DNA from: DASRJW01 sp964567755
GTDB lineage: Bacteria > Krumholzibacteriota > Krumholzibacteriia > G020349025
Reading direction: 5' to 3'
Assembly: GCA_964567755.1 (NCBI GenBank)
Contig: CAZMNW010000025.1
Location: forward strand, 62,001-126,000
Length of the DNA: 64,000 bases
Shown here piece after piece: positions 8,811 to 17,414 of this stretch. The stretch's first letter is position 1; every line of letters starts with the position of its first letter. A program made the position numbers and the translations under genes. The notes beneath the pieces are model-generated. The model made no database searches and had not been told where the DNA came from. It worked only from the letters and a program-made list of their open reading frames with translations.

Positions 8811-9673
8811 CTGCATTCGTCAAGATGCACGGCTGCGGCAACGACTTCGTCATCCTGCGACATGCCGATCTCGAGGCCCTCGCACACGGTCCTGGTTCGC
8901 TCATGACTTGCGTGCGCCGGCTGTGCGATCGCAACTTCGGCATCGGCGCCGATGGCGTGTTGAGCTACGACACCGACTCCCCCACGCACGTGCGCATGCG
9001 CTACTGGAATCGCGACGGCTCCCGTGCCGAGATGTGCGGCAACGGCGCGCGCTGCATCGTGCGCTTGGCATGGGAACGCGGTGAAATCGCCCCCGAGTTG
9101 CTACTGGAGACCGATGCCGGCACGCACGCTGCCAAGGTGCAGCGCGCGGCGCCCGAAGCCCCGTGGGTGGAGATCGACATGGGGCCCGTGCGCTGGGATG
9201 CTGGCGCCATCGGACTCAGCCAGCACAGCGAACTTCTCGACGCACCGCTCTCGGTCGGCGATGCGACGCTGCGTGTCACCGCATGTTCGGTGGGGAATCC
9301 GCATGCCGTCGTCTTCGTGGGCGATCGCTCCATGCTCGCGGCGGTGGACCTGGAGACGACCGGCAGGGCGCTGGCGGAGCACGTCGCGTTTCGCCACGGT
9401 GCCAACGCCAGCTTCGTCACCGCCGATGCCGGGGCGTTGTACTTACGTGTCTTCGAACGCGGTGTCGGCCCGACGCTTGCCTGCGGCAGCGCCGCGTGCG
9501 CGGCGCTGGCGGCGGCCGTTCGCCACCGCCTCCTGCCCGCACCGACTGCTGCGGTGCACCTGCCCGGGGGCATCGTCGAGGTACGGCAGGATGCAGATGC
9601 ACATTTGTGGCTGCGGGGACCGGCGACGATCGTCGCCGAGGGGCGGCTCGCATCCGAGTTCCTCTCCTCCTGA
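8807..9673 (+). CDS. dapF: Diaminopimelate epimerase
   Basis: 288 residues, full family length. It interconverts LL- and meso-diaminopimelate for lysine and peptidoglycan synthesis in the cytoplasm. Both catalytic cysteines are visible: Cys77 in EMCGNGARC and Cys226 in LACGSAAC, along with the opening KMHGCGNDFV. ATG 8807 overlaps the glycosyltransferase stop (ATGA), so it is translationally coupled. The companion genes dapD and dapE lie 27 kb away on the other strand. It ends 14 bases from the convergent fbp gene. Confidence 0.97.
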   Translation: MTAFVKMHGCGNDFVILRHADLEALAHGPGSLMTCVRRLCDRNFGIGADGVLSYDTDSPTHVRMRYWNRDGSRAEMCGNGARCIVRLAWERGEIAPELLLETDAGTHAAKVQRAAPEAPWVEIDMGPVRWDAGAIGLSQHSELLDAPLSVGDATLRVTACSVGNPHAVVFVGDRSMLAAVDLETTGRALAEHVAFRHGANASFVTADAGALYLRVFERGVGPTLACGSAACAALAAAVRHRLLPAPTAAVHLPGGIVEVRQDADAHLWLRGPATIVAEGRLASEFLSS

Positions 9674-9687
9674 TCCGCGCCGTTGGG

Positions 9688-10710
9688 TCAGCGGTCGCGT
9701 TCACCGCGCAGAAACTGCTGCAACGTCGCAATATCCTCGGCGCTGCCGATGAACAGCGGCGTGCGCTGGTGCAAGTCCTGCGGTTCGATGTCGAGGATGG
9801 GCTGCTCGCCATCGATGGCGGCGCCACCGGCCTGTTCGGCCACGAAAGCCAGAGGGTTGGCTTCGTACAGCAGGCGCAGCTTGCCGCGCTGCGCCTTCGC
9901 TTCCTTGGTGTCCGCCGGGTAGAGGAAGATGCCGCCGTAGACCAGGGTGCGATGGAAATCGGCCACCAAGGATCCGACGTAGCGCGCGCTGTAGGCAAGC
10001 CGGCCGTTCTCCGCATCCCCTTTGATATGCTCGATATACGCTTGTACCTGCGGTGCCCAATAGTGCGAGTTGCCCTCGTTGGTGCTGTAGATCTTGCCAC
10101 GCTTCGGCAACTGGATGTCGGGATGCGACAACAGGAACTCGCCGACGCTCGGGTCCAAGGTGAAGCCGAAGACTCCGTGCCCCGTGCTGTAGACCAGCAT
10201 GGTGCTCGGACCGTAGACGATGTATCCGGCGCACAACAAGTTGCGCCCCTTCTGCAGCAGGTCGCCGAGCGTGCCGTCCTCGCCCGCACTGGTCTTGCGA
10301 TGAATGCCGAAGATGGTGCCGATGTTGACGTTGGCGTCGATATTCGACGAGCCGTCGAGCGGATCGAACAAAAAGACGTACGGCCCCTTCTTGTGCGGCT
10401 GCGGAATCGGAATGGGGTCGGCCATTTCCTCGGACGCCATGATGCAAAGGTGACCGGTGTGGTCGAGCGCCTTGACGATGGTGTCGTTGGCGAAGTCGTC
10501 GAGCTTCATCACTTGCTCGCCCTGGACGTTCGAGTGACCGGCTTGGCCGAGGATGTCGACCAAACCCGCCTTGTTGACCTCGCGCGAGATGATCTTCGCC
10601 GCGATGGTGAGCTCGAGAAGCAGGCTCGTGAACTCCCCGGTCGCGTCGGGGTAGCGCTGCTGACACTCGACGATGAAGCGCGAAAGCGTCATGCCTCGGA
10701 GACTGGCCAT
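9688..10710 (-). CDS. fbp: Fructose-1,6-bisphosphatase class I
   Basis: 340 residues, the usual bacterial class I length. It hydrolyses fructose-1,6-bisphosphate to fructose-6-phosphate in gluconeogenesis. Metal-site motifs are intact: SEE near 97, FDPLDGSSNIDANVNIG near 117 and the later YSARYVGSLVADFHR substrate region. The start ATG 10710 has GAGG 7 bases upstream; a second in-frame ATG at 10692 is possible. It is separated from the upstream methyltransferase by 113 bases and is probably transcribed on its own. Confidence 0.96.
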   Translation of the reverse strand: MASLRGMTLSRFIVECQQRYPDATGEFTSLLLELTIAAKIISREVNKAGLVDILGQAGHSNVQGEQVMKLDDFANDTIVKALDHTGHLCIMASEEMADPIPIPQPHKKGPYVFLFDPLDGSSNIDANVNIGTIFGIHRKTSAGEDGTLGDLLQKGRNLLCAGYIVYGPSTMLVYSTGHGVFGFTLDPSVGEFLLSHPDIQLPKRGKIYSTNEGNSHYWAPQVQAYIEHIKGDAENGRLAYSARYVGSLVADFHRTLVYGGIFLYPADTKEAKAQRGKLRLLYEANPLAFVAEQAGGAAIDGEQPILDIEPQDLHQRTPLFIGSAEDIATLQQFLRGERDR

Positions 10711-10823
10711 GCATCGACCTCGGTCGCGTGGCGGAAGGGTGACGACACCTGTCGCTGGCAGTATACGCGCGCGTACGGGTCGGCTCAATCCGCCGCGAGC
10801 CGGTGCCTGGAACGGCGCCGGCA

Positions 10824-12005
10824 TTACAAACGGCGCAGGTGCAGACCCTTGAGATACTCGCCTTCCAGATGCGACACGTTCACCGGGTGATCGCTTCCGG
10901 GCCCCAGGTGCGCGAGAACCTGGGCACGCACTCCAGCGTTGGCCGCCGCTTCGAAGACCGCCATCTTGAACTGCAGCGCATCGACGTGCTGCGAGCACGA
11001 GAAGGTGAACAGCTCGCCTTCGGGGGCGAGCAGTTGCAACGCCATGAGATTGATGTCCTTGTACCCGCGCCGCGCAGCATCGACCTGATGTTTTCTCTTG
11101 GCGAAGGCCGGAGGGTCGAGCACCACCAGATCGTAGCGCGCACCGGCCTGGCGCTTGGCGCGCAACACATCGAAGACGTCGCCATGAACGAGGGTTCCGG
11201 CCTCGAAGCCGTTGCACTGCATGTTGCGCTGCAGCAGCGTCAGACCGACTTCGCTGCTTTCGACGCTGGTGATTTCCGCGGCGCCGCCGGCGGCCGCCGC
11301 CACCGAGAACGCCCCGGTGTACGCGAAGCAGTTGAGCACCCGTCGCCCGCGCGCGCGCTGGCGCACGAGCGCACGGTTTTCGCGCTGATCGAGATAGAAG
11401 CCGGTTTTCTGGCCGCTGTCCGGTTGCACCAGAAAGCGCAGGCCGTGCTCGCGGATTTCCACTTCGGCGGGGGGTGCTTCGCCCCAGAGCACCCCCTTGC
11501 GTGACGGCAGGTTTTCTTCGCGACGGATCGGCACGTCGCTGCGTTCGAAAATGGTGCGCGGCGCGAGCTCCGCCACCAGCAGGTCCACCAGCCGGTCGCG
11601 CAGACGGTCGGCCCCCGCGGTCGTGAGCTGCAGGACCAGCATGTCGGCATAGCGATCGACGATCACGCCGGGCAGAAAGTCCCCTTCGCTGCACACGACA
11701 CGATACGCGTCGGTGTCGGCAGCGAACAGACCGCGGCGCAATGCGACTGCCGCATGCACGCGCCCCTGCAACAACGCGCCGAGGTCGTCGATCTCCTCCC
11801 AGGCCAGCAGGCGCACTGCCAAGCTGCGCGCCGGATTGGCATAACCGATGGCAACGAAGCGCCCCTCCGCGTCTTCCACACGGCACAGACTGCCCGGCTC
11901 GAGCGGTGGCATGGCCTCGAACGCGCCCGAGAACACCCACGGATGCCCGGCGCGCGCCGGACGTTCACGACCAGATTTGAGGCGCAGTACCGGAAGCGTC
12001 AGCAT
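10824..12005 (-). CDS. RlmI-type 23S rRNA m5C methyltransferase
   Basis: 393 residues, close to E. coli RlmI (396). An N-terminal PUA-like domain (RLKSGRERPARAGHPWVFSGAF) is followed by an EEHEH linker and a Rossmann SAM domain with NCFAYTGAFSVAAAAGGA, DVFDVLRA and the catalytic-loop-like LDPPAFAKRK. The FTFSCSQHV segment supplies the cysteine expected for an RNA m5C enzyme. GGAGG lies only 3 bases from ATG 12005, but no better start exists. The gene starts 16 bases after the enoyl-CoA hydratase stop, so the two are probably co-transcribed. The exact target base is inferred from the family only. Confidence 0.88.
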   Translation of the reverse strand: MLTLPVLRLKSGRERPARAGHPWVFSGAFEAMPPLEPGSLCRVEDAEGRFVAIGYANPARSLAVRLLAWEEIDDLGALLQGRVHAAVALRRGLFAADTDAYRVVCSEGDFLPGVIVDRYADMLVLQLTTAGADRLRDRLVDLLVAELAPRTIFERSDVPIRREENLPSRKGVLWGEAPPAEVEIREHGLRFLVQPDSGQKTGFYLDQRENRALVRQRARGRRVLNCFAYTGAFSVAAAAGGAAEITSVESSEVGLTLLQRNMQCNGFEAGTLVHGDVFDVLRAKRQAGARYDLVVLDPPAFAKRKHQVDAARRGYKDINLMALQLLAPEGELFTFSCSQHVDALQFKMAVFEAAANAGVRAQVLAHLGPGSDHPVNVSHLEGEYLKGLHLRRL

Positions 12006-12021
12006 GATCCTCCGCCGTGAT

Positions 12022-12819
12022 TCATTCCCCGCGATAGTGTGGCTGCCGCTTCTCGGCGAAGGCAGCCAGCCCTTCGAGCCGGTCGCGCGTCGGCAACAAC
12101 GTCGCGTACGCCGCGGCCTCGATGTCCAATCCCGCCGCGAGCTCCGCATCCAGTGCAGCATCGATGGCATGCTTGGCTGCACGCACCGCGAGTGGCGCGT
12201 TGGCGGCGATCCGCGCCGCTAATTCACGCGCGGCATCCTGCAATGCCGCGCCTGAAACCACAGCGTTGGCGAGACCCATCTGCAACGCTTCGGGCGCCGC
12301 AATCCGCCGCGCCGAGAAGATCATCTCCTTGGCACGCGCGCTGCCGACGAGGCGCGATAATCGTACGCTGCCGCCGGCTCCCGGCATGATGCCGACCCCA
12401 ACCTCGGTGAGACCGACCTCGGCCTCTGCGGCCAACAAGCGCAGATCGCAGGCAAGTGCCAGCTCGAAGCCGCCGCCGAACGCGACCCCGTTCAACGCCG
12501 CGAGGGTCGGAAACGGCAGACTTGCCACCGCGGCGAAAGTGCCGCGAATGAGTTCCAAGTAGGCTTCGACCTCGGCGAGCGACATGCCTCGACGTTCTCT
12601 GAGGTCGGCTCCGGCGCTGAATGCCCGCTCCCCGGAACCGGTGACGATCGCGCAGCGAATGGAATGGTCTTGGCGCGCCGTTGCCACCGCGCGCGCGAGC
12701 GCACTCAGAAGCGGGCGGTTCATGGCGTTCAATGCCTCGGGGCGGTGCAGCATCCAGGTTAGAACGTGTCCTTCCCGGTTGCTTTGGATCAGCGACTCGT
12801 TTCTTTCCACGCCATTCAC
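12022..12819 (-). CDS. Enoyl-CoA hydratase/isomerase family protein
   Basis: 265 residues, standard crotonase length. Oxyanion-hole segments are present (AFSAGADL and GVAFGGGF). Both catalytic glutamates are in the expected places: GGGFELALACD and LTEVGVGIMPGAGG. That favours a true hydratase over a decarboxylase or isomerase relative. It would hydrate enoyl-CoA in fatty-acid or branched-chain amino-acid breakdown; methylglutaconyl-CoA hydratase is an alternative. The start is uncertain: GTG 12819 fits the length with a weak GAGAAA site, and GTG 12810 is also possible. It leads a two-gene unit with the RlmI-type gene. Confidence 0.87.
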   Translation of the reverse strand: MNGVERNESLIQSNREGHVLTWMLHRPEALNAMNRPLLSALARAVATARQDHSIRCAIVTGSGERAFSAGADLRERRGMSLAEVEAYLELIRGTFAAVASLPFPTLAALNGVAFGGGFELALACDLRLLAAEAEVGLTEVGVGIMPGAGGSVRLSRLVGSARAKEMIFSARRIAAPEALQMGLANAVVSGAALQDAARELAARIAANAPLAVRAAKHAIDAALDAELAAGLDIEAAAYATLLPTRDRLEGLAAFAEKRQPHYRGE

Positions 12820-12949
12820 TTTCTCGTCCGCGCTGCAGCCTCGCCTGGCGACGATAGTCGTGCCGGATTGCCGGAGCAACCGCAGGAGCCCGTTCGCAGC
12901 CTGTGCCCTCGGGCGCCGGCGGGACCGCGTCAACTTGCGGCCGGTCTCA

Positions 12950-12990
12950 GGTCATAGGACAAAAACGATTATATACCAATGTGTTACAGA
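12950..12990. promoter_or_regulatory. AT-rich island between divergent genes
   Basis: A short AT-rich patch (TATATA at 12970-12975) stands out in very GC-rich DNA, midway between the divergent hydratase and DHH genes. It probably contains a -10 element, but I find no well-spaced -35 box on either strand. Confidence 0.3.
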
Positions 12991-13054
12991 GTAGAGGCAG
13001 GGTCACACCCTTGCAGGCCCTCGAGCTTTCCCGAATACTGTGCGCGGAGACTCC

Positions 13055-14104
13055 ATGCCCCAATACGGACAGGTCCAGCTCGCGCCCGAGGTTTTCTTGG
13101 ATCGCCTCCTCGACGACCTGCGTGTCCCGGGGAAAATCCTGGTGGCGACCCACGACAATCCTGACCCCGATTCGCTGGCCTCGGCTCTCGGCCTCCAGGC
13201 GCTGTTTGGGCTCTGCCTCGGGCGCGAAACCGTGATCGGCTACGGCGGTATGGTCGGTCGGGCCGAGAACCGCGCCTTGGTGGAGACGTGCCACATCCCG
13301 CTCGTGGCGCTCGACGACATCCGCTACGCCGATTTCAGCACTCGCGTGCTGGTGGACGCGCAGCCGGACACCGGCAACAACTCCATTCCTCCGGATGTCA
13401 CCTTGGACCTCGTGGTCGATCATCATCCGCTGCGCGAGAACACACCGCAGCGGGCGCGCTGGGTGGACGTGCGCAGCGATTTCGGCGCCTCCGCCACGAT
13501 CGTGGCGCAATACCTCATGACCAAGAACGTCGAATTCTCGGCGCTGCTCGCCACCGCGTTCCTCTATGCCCTCAAATCGGAGACACAGGATCTCGGGATC
13601 CACGCCAACGAGGTCGATCGCCTGGTGTATTTGCACTTGCTGCCGCGTGTCGATGCACGCGCTCTCTTCGAGATCACCCACCCCAAGGTATCGCGCGAGT
13701 ACTTTCGCATTCTCGGCCGGCTGGTGCGCCAGACGCAGCTCTACGGCAAAGCCGCCGTTCTCTACGTCGGGCGGGTGTCGAACCCGGACCTCGTGGCCGA
13801 GATGGCCGATCAGCTCATGCGTTTGCAGGCGGTCGAATGGGCGCTGTGCATGGGAACCTTTGCCAACGAGTTCTTCTTGTCGATGCGAACGAGCCACGAA
13901 GGCGGCGGCGCCGGCCAGATGATCCAGCGCATCGTCAGGGGTCTGGGTCGCGCCGGCGGGCATGGAATGATGGCGGGCGGCCGCGTGCGATCGGTGCCGC
14001 GCGATCGCAAGTCCAGGCAGGACCTCGCCGCCATGATGCGCGATCGCTTCTTGGCCGAGCTCGATCTCGGCGGCACGCAGCCGCGCAGCATCCTCGACCG
14101 CTAG
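13055..14104 (+). CDS. DHH family phosphoesterase
   Basis: 349 residues. The metal-binding motifs of the DHH superfamily are intact: THDNPDPD at 32-39, an aspartate in VLVDAQPDTGN, and the defining DHH in VDHHP near 121. The rest follows the NrnA/DHHA1 arrangement, ending with a glycine-rich GGGAGQMIQRI. Such enzymes degrade nanoRNA, pAp or cyclic dinucleotides; which one acts here cannot be told from sequence. The usual GGGH of classic NrnA is replaced by AGGHGMMAGGRV near 305. ATG 13055 has GGAG 6 bases upstream; GTG 13040 is rejected because the ribosome site lies inside it. It overlaps the convergent rlmN stop. Confidence 0.88.
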   Translation: MPQYGQVQLAPEVFLDRLLDDLRVPGKILVATHDNPDPDSLASALGLQALFGLCLGRETVIGYGGMVGRAENRALVETCHIPLVALDDIRYADFSTRVLVDAQPDTGNNSIPPDVTLDLVVDHHPLRENTPQRARWVDVRSDFGASATIVAQYLMTKNVEFSALLATAFLYALKSETQDLGIHANEVDRLVYLHLLPRVDARALFEITHPKVSREYFRILGRLVRQTQLYGKAAVLYVGRVSNPDLVAEMADQLMRLQAVEWALCMGTFANEFFLSMRTSHEGGGAGQMIQRIVRGLGRAGGHGMMAGGRVRSVPRDRKSRQDLAAMMRDRFLAELDLGGTQPRSILDR

Positions 14105-15195
14105 CCCGTTCCGGGCGTCGCAGCGCGACGCCGCAGCTGTCCGCAGGCGGCGTGCTCGGTCGGCCCGCGCGCCTTACGGATGTGCACGGGCGTGCCGTGC
14201 TCGCGCAGGATGGTCCAAAACCGGTGCACGTTTTCTGGCGTGGCGGGACGAAATGGCAGCCCGTCGACAACGTTGTGTGGGATGAGGTTGACGTGAAGTT
14301 TGCGCCCGCCGATGCGCCGGGCGAGCAGTTCCGCCTGCGCGGGCGTGTCGTTGATGCCGTCGAGCAACACGTAAGAAATCGTTACGGACCGCTTCGTCGC
14401 GGCGCTGTACTCCGCCGCCGCGTCGAGCGTCTCTTCCACATTCCACAGCCGCGGCGCCGTGCGGACGATCTTCGCGCGGGTTTCGTCGTCGGGTGCGTGC
14501 AGCGACACCGCGAGGTGCGGCGGCGTGTGCGATTCCGCGAGCGCCTTCATACCCGTCAGAATTCCCACCGTTGACACCGTGATCCCCGCTGGCGGCAGCG
14601 TTCCGGCATGGCGGTGCGTGAGGTTGTGGATCGCGGTAATCACGTTTTCGACATTGTGAAGCGGCTCGCCCATGCCCATGAAGACGACCGTGGTCAGGCG
14701 CAACCTGCGCGACTCGGCTTCCTTGCGCAGCAACAGCGCCTGCGCCACGATTTCGCTCGCCGTGAGATTGCGCGTCAGACCGCCGATGCCGCTCGCGCAG
14801 AAGGAGCAGCCCGCTCCGCAGCCGACCTGCGTTGACACGCAAGCCGCCGACGTCGGGCGGCGGCGGCGCGCCGCGCCATCGTCGCGATTGCGCGCGCTCA
14901 TCTGCTCGCGCGACCAGCTGCCACGGACACCGGGGATCAGAACGCATTCCACGGTGCGGGCGTCGGCAAGCGTCAGCAGGAATTTCGTCGTGCCATCGGG
15001 GGCCTCGGTGCGCGTGGCGACCGGCGGCGTCTGCAGCGACAACCCAGCCGCAGCTGCGCGCAACTTCCGCCCCCGCCAGGGCAGCAGCTCTAACGCGTAC
15101 GCAGCGCGAAGTGACCGCTCGACGCTGACCGCCGGTGCGATCGCGCCGAAGCGGCGCAAAAGTTCCGAAACCGGGATGTCGAAAAGGGCTGTCAC
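14101..15195 (-). CDS. rlmN: Dual-specificity RNA methyltransferase RlmN
   Basis: 364 residues. This radical SAM enzyme methylates C2 of A2503 in 23S rRNA and A37 of some tRNAs. The cluster motif is C126-x3-C130-x2-C133 (CGAGCSFC). The two mechanistic cysteines are Cys119 in ACVSTQVGC and Cys351 in ACGQL. The MGMGEPLHN SAM motif is present. Unusual is a basic loop at about 93-114 (SREQMSARNRDD then RRRR) between the N-terminal domain and the barrel. Its stop overlaps the DHH gene stop by 2 bases in a convergent arrangement. Confidence 0.94.
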   Translation of the reverse strand: MTALFDIPVSELLRRFGAIAPAVSVERSLRAAYALELLPWRGRKLRAAAAGLSLQTPPVATRTEAPDGTTKFLLTLADARTVECVLIPGVRGSWSREQMSARNRDDGAARRRRPTSAACVSTQVGCGAGCSFCASGIGGLTRNLTASEIVAQALLLRKEAESRRLRLTTVVFMGMGEPLHNVENVITAIHNLTHRHAGTLPPAGITVSTVGILTGMKALAESHTPPHLAVSLHAPDDETRAKIVRTAPRLWNVEETLDAAAEYSAATKRSVTISYVLLDGINDTPAQAELLARRIGGRKLHVNLIPHNVVDGLPFRPATPENVHRFWTILREHGTPVHIRKARGPTEHAACGQLRRRAATPGTG

Positions 15196-15650
15196 GGTGG
15201 AAGTCTATCAGCTACCGCAGTGCAGTGTCGGAAGTACGACGCTGCGTTCGTGCCGGCGGTTCGCAAGCTCGAGGACGAGGTGCGGCGCCTGGCGCTGGCA
15301 GAGTTCACCGTCCTACTGCGCGGCCCCTTCTTCAGTCGTTCGTCCAAGCTCTCGCCCGAGACGTACTCCATGACGATGACGTTACGGCCGTCGTGGGTGA
15401 ATAAGTCCTGGATGCGCGCGATCCGCGTCTGGTCGAGCATCCCGAGAAAGTTCGCTTCCTTGCGGAATGCGTCGCGCGCCAGTTCATCCGTGACGGCCCC
15501 GGAATGGAGGACCTTGATCGCGACGAGTTTCTCGAGACGGCGATCCCACGCCAGGTAGACAACGCCCATGGCGCCACGACCGATCTCCTCCCGGGGCTGG
15601 TAGTGCCCATTGTCGAGGTCACCCAGGATCAAGTCTGCCCCTCCGCCCAT
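15192..15650 (-). pseudogene. Truncated Ser/Thr protein kinase N-lobe
   Basis: 152 residues. Residues 18-108 are a clear Hanks-type kinase N-lobe: glycine loop GRGAMGVVYLAWD, Lys46 in VAIKVL, Glu65 in the C-helix and hinge IVMEYVSGESLDERL. At about residue 110 the similarity stops abruptly and a serine/arginine-rich tail runs to a stop overlapping the rlmN start. The catalytic loop (HRD), DFG motif and whole C-lobe are missing, and I find no continuation in the other frames. It cannot phosphorylate. It is most likely a decayed gene truncated next to rlmN. A small ATP-binding product remains possible but unlikely. Confidence 0.7.
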
Positions 15651-15714
15651 GAGCTCAGTGCATCGCGTGGCGCTGCGACCGGACTCGGATGAGGATTAGC
15701 CACTGCGCTCTGCC

Positions 15715-16434
15715 TCAATCGATGTAGACGAACGCACCGCGATTCGGTCGTGGCGGGGCGTCGGTGCGCCGCCGTCGGGCGCGATAGCGCTCTTGTTTTT
15801 CGGCGAAGTAGCGTGGCTCGCGTCTCGTCTTGTTGGCGGCGAAAGCGGCGTTGCTGCAGGCCTTGCCACAAAACCGGCTGCCGCGCTCGCTCCACACGAT
15901 GCGCGGGCACTGGTGCAGGGATGCCGTGGCCAGCACCCGGTCGATCCCGGCATGGGCGGCAAAGCGCGCCTCCCATGCACCCGGCCACGCCGGTGTCGCA
16001 GCTGGCCCGAGTCGCACCCCGTGACAGCGGCGTGCCGCTGTTTCCAACCACGCCGGCGGCATACTCAACAGCTGCAGGAGGGAAGTCGAAAGCAGCGATT
16101 CGAACGGCTCGACGAGCGTTCCGTTGCGCCGGCGTGCGACGAACTGCGGCCAGCCGAGATCACCCTTGGGTCCATCGTGGAGATCCGCCCCAGGATCCGC
16201 GGCATGCAACGTGACAGCCGCGAGCCACTGCGACACATGCATCGCCTCCTCGGGTGCGAGCACCGTCGCAAGCAAGCGTGCCGCACAGGCCGATCTCAGC
16301 ACTTGCGCATCGGCGCGGAGGCGCTCGCCGGCCTCCGCATCGAGCCACGCTCCACCCTGAGGATGCGCTGCCGTGATTCCACGCGCGCCGGATTGCCATT
16401 CGAGCACTCGATTCAGGACCTCGACCCATAACAT
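15715..16434 (-). CDS. CGNR zinc-finger-like protein
   Basis: 239 residues. The N-terminal 170 residues are helical with no motif I know. The C-terminal 50 residues carry a CGNR-type finger: CPRIVW...RGSRFCGKACSNAAF, followed by a basic helix rich in Arg/Tyr. In known members this finger binds nucleic acid and sits behind a stress- or antibiotic-linked ABATE domain, which the N-terminal part may be (weak). ATG 16434 has GGAGGAG 5 bases upstream. It may be co-transcribed with the truncated kinase, 64 bases downstream. A regulatory role is inference. Confidence 0.65.
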   Translation of the reverse strand: MLWVEVLNRVLEWQSGARGITAAHPQGGAWLDAEAGERLRADAQVLRSACAARLLATVLAPEEAMHVSQWLAAVTLHAADPGADLHDGPKGDLGWPQFVARRRNGTLVEPFESLLSTSLLQLLSMPPAWLETAARRCHGVRLGPAATPAWPGAWEARFAAHAGIDRVLATASLHQCPRIVWSERGSRFCGKACSNAAFAANKTRREPRYFAEKQERYRARRRRTDAPPRPNRGAFVYID

Positions 16435-16589
16435 GGACTCCTCCTCCCATCACCCCATCCCCCATGCCATCCAAGTTGCAGTGCTGTCACGCTGTCAAGC
16501 ACGGATCTCTGGAGCCGCATCCTGAGTGTCGTGAACCACCTCTTGACGTCTTGCGGCGCGTAACCGATGATGTGCTCAAGGAGTTACCG

Positions 16590-17393
16590 ATGACCAAGCA
16601 TTCCGTGGCAGCCATGATGACGCTGGGATTGGCCCTCATGGGGCTCCCCGGAGCGTTGCGCGCCGCGGCGACGAGATTCGGCCCGGCGAAGCCGGCATAC
16701 CTGCAATCCCACGCCCTGCTCCCCGAACCGAGATCGCTCGCACAGGCCGACTCGACCATTTCCTGCTTCGAAGGCTCCGTCTCGGTTTTGCTCAACCCGG
16801 GATGTTTCGTCACGACCAACCCTTCGCAACCTGGCGACTGCTTGTCGACGTCAGCACATTTCATGGTGCAGTACGTCTTTCCCGACGTCGCAGTGACGCA
16901 CCGGGTACTCGGCTTCGGGTTCCTGAGCAACGACGGTGCGACCACGTTCCCATCGGCAGGCGTCCTACAGTTCCCCATCGCGCAAGGTGAAGTGCGCTTC
17001 CCGACACCGACAGAGCTCGCCAACTTGCCAGCGCAACAGATCTCGTCGGGCACCGATACCACGGTGGCATTCGTCGATTTGGAGTCACAAGACATCACGG
17101 TGCAGCCGGGGGGCAATACGGCGTTGGTAGTCGTGCTGCAGTTTCCGAACGGCGGCGATTTGGTGAGCGTGGGTGTCGGACCCGGCATCGCGGCGGATGC
17201 CGATCATCCCGACCAGAATTGCGACGTTTTTACGATCGACGGCGGCAACACCTGGTTCGAACCGCTCCCGTGCGATGTTGGGAATCCAAGCTGTGATCCC
17301 CTCGATTGGGGCTTCGTGGTCCTCCTCGATCCTGTGGTGAGCGTGGCGCAGGCGACCTGGACACATATCAAAGTATTGTTCCGAACCCCCTGA
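16590..17393 (+). CDS. Secreted protein of unknown function, paralogue A
   Basis: 267 residues, not recognised. A signal peptide (hydrophobic 7-22, likely cleavage after ALRA near 25) indicates export. The mature part is beta-rich with six cysteines. Conserved between the two tandem copies: CFE, NPGCF, QPGDC, SNDGATxFPSAG, LQFPxGxxL, GPGIAxDADxPDxxCD, FTIDGGxTW and PLDWGFV, ending ATWxxxKVL(F/Y)R. The many DGG/DxD turns hint at a beta-sandwich or calcium-bound fold. ATG 16590 has AAGGAG 6 bases upstream; an earlier in-frame start (16464) has no ribosome site and would bury the signal peptide. It is immediately followed by paralogue B. Confidence 0.8.
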   Translation: MTKHSVAAMMTLGLALMGLPGALRAAATRFGPAKPAYLQSHALLPEPRSLAQADSTISCFEGSVSVLLNPGCFVTTNPSQPGDCLSTSAHFMVQYVFPDVAVTHRVLGFGFLSNDGATTFPSAGVLQFPIAQGEVRFPTPTELANLPAQQISSGTDTTVAFVDLESQDITVQPGGNTALVVVLQFPNGGDLVSVGVGPGIAADADHPDQNCDVFTIDGGNTWFEPLPCDVGNPSCDPLDWGFVVLLDPVVSVAQATWTHIKVLFRTP

Positions 17394-17408
17394 GGGGGCT
17401 TGACCCCC
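17386..17408. promoter_or_regulatory. Overlapping alternative hairpins at a gene junction
   Basis: CCCCC (17386-17390), GGGGG (17394-17398) and CCCCC (17404-17408) allow two mutually exclusive 5-bp stems. The first centres on the stop codon of paralogue A, the second on the gap before paralogue B. The only purine-rich ribosome-site candidate for paralogue B is the shared GGGGG. This suggests coupling or attenuation, without proof. Confidence 0.4.
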
Positions 17409-17414
17409 GTCATC

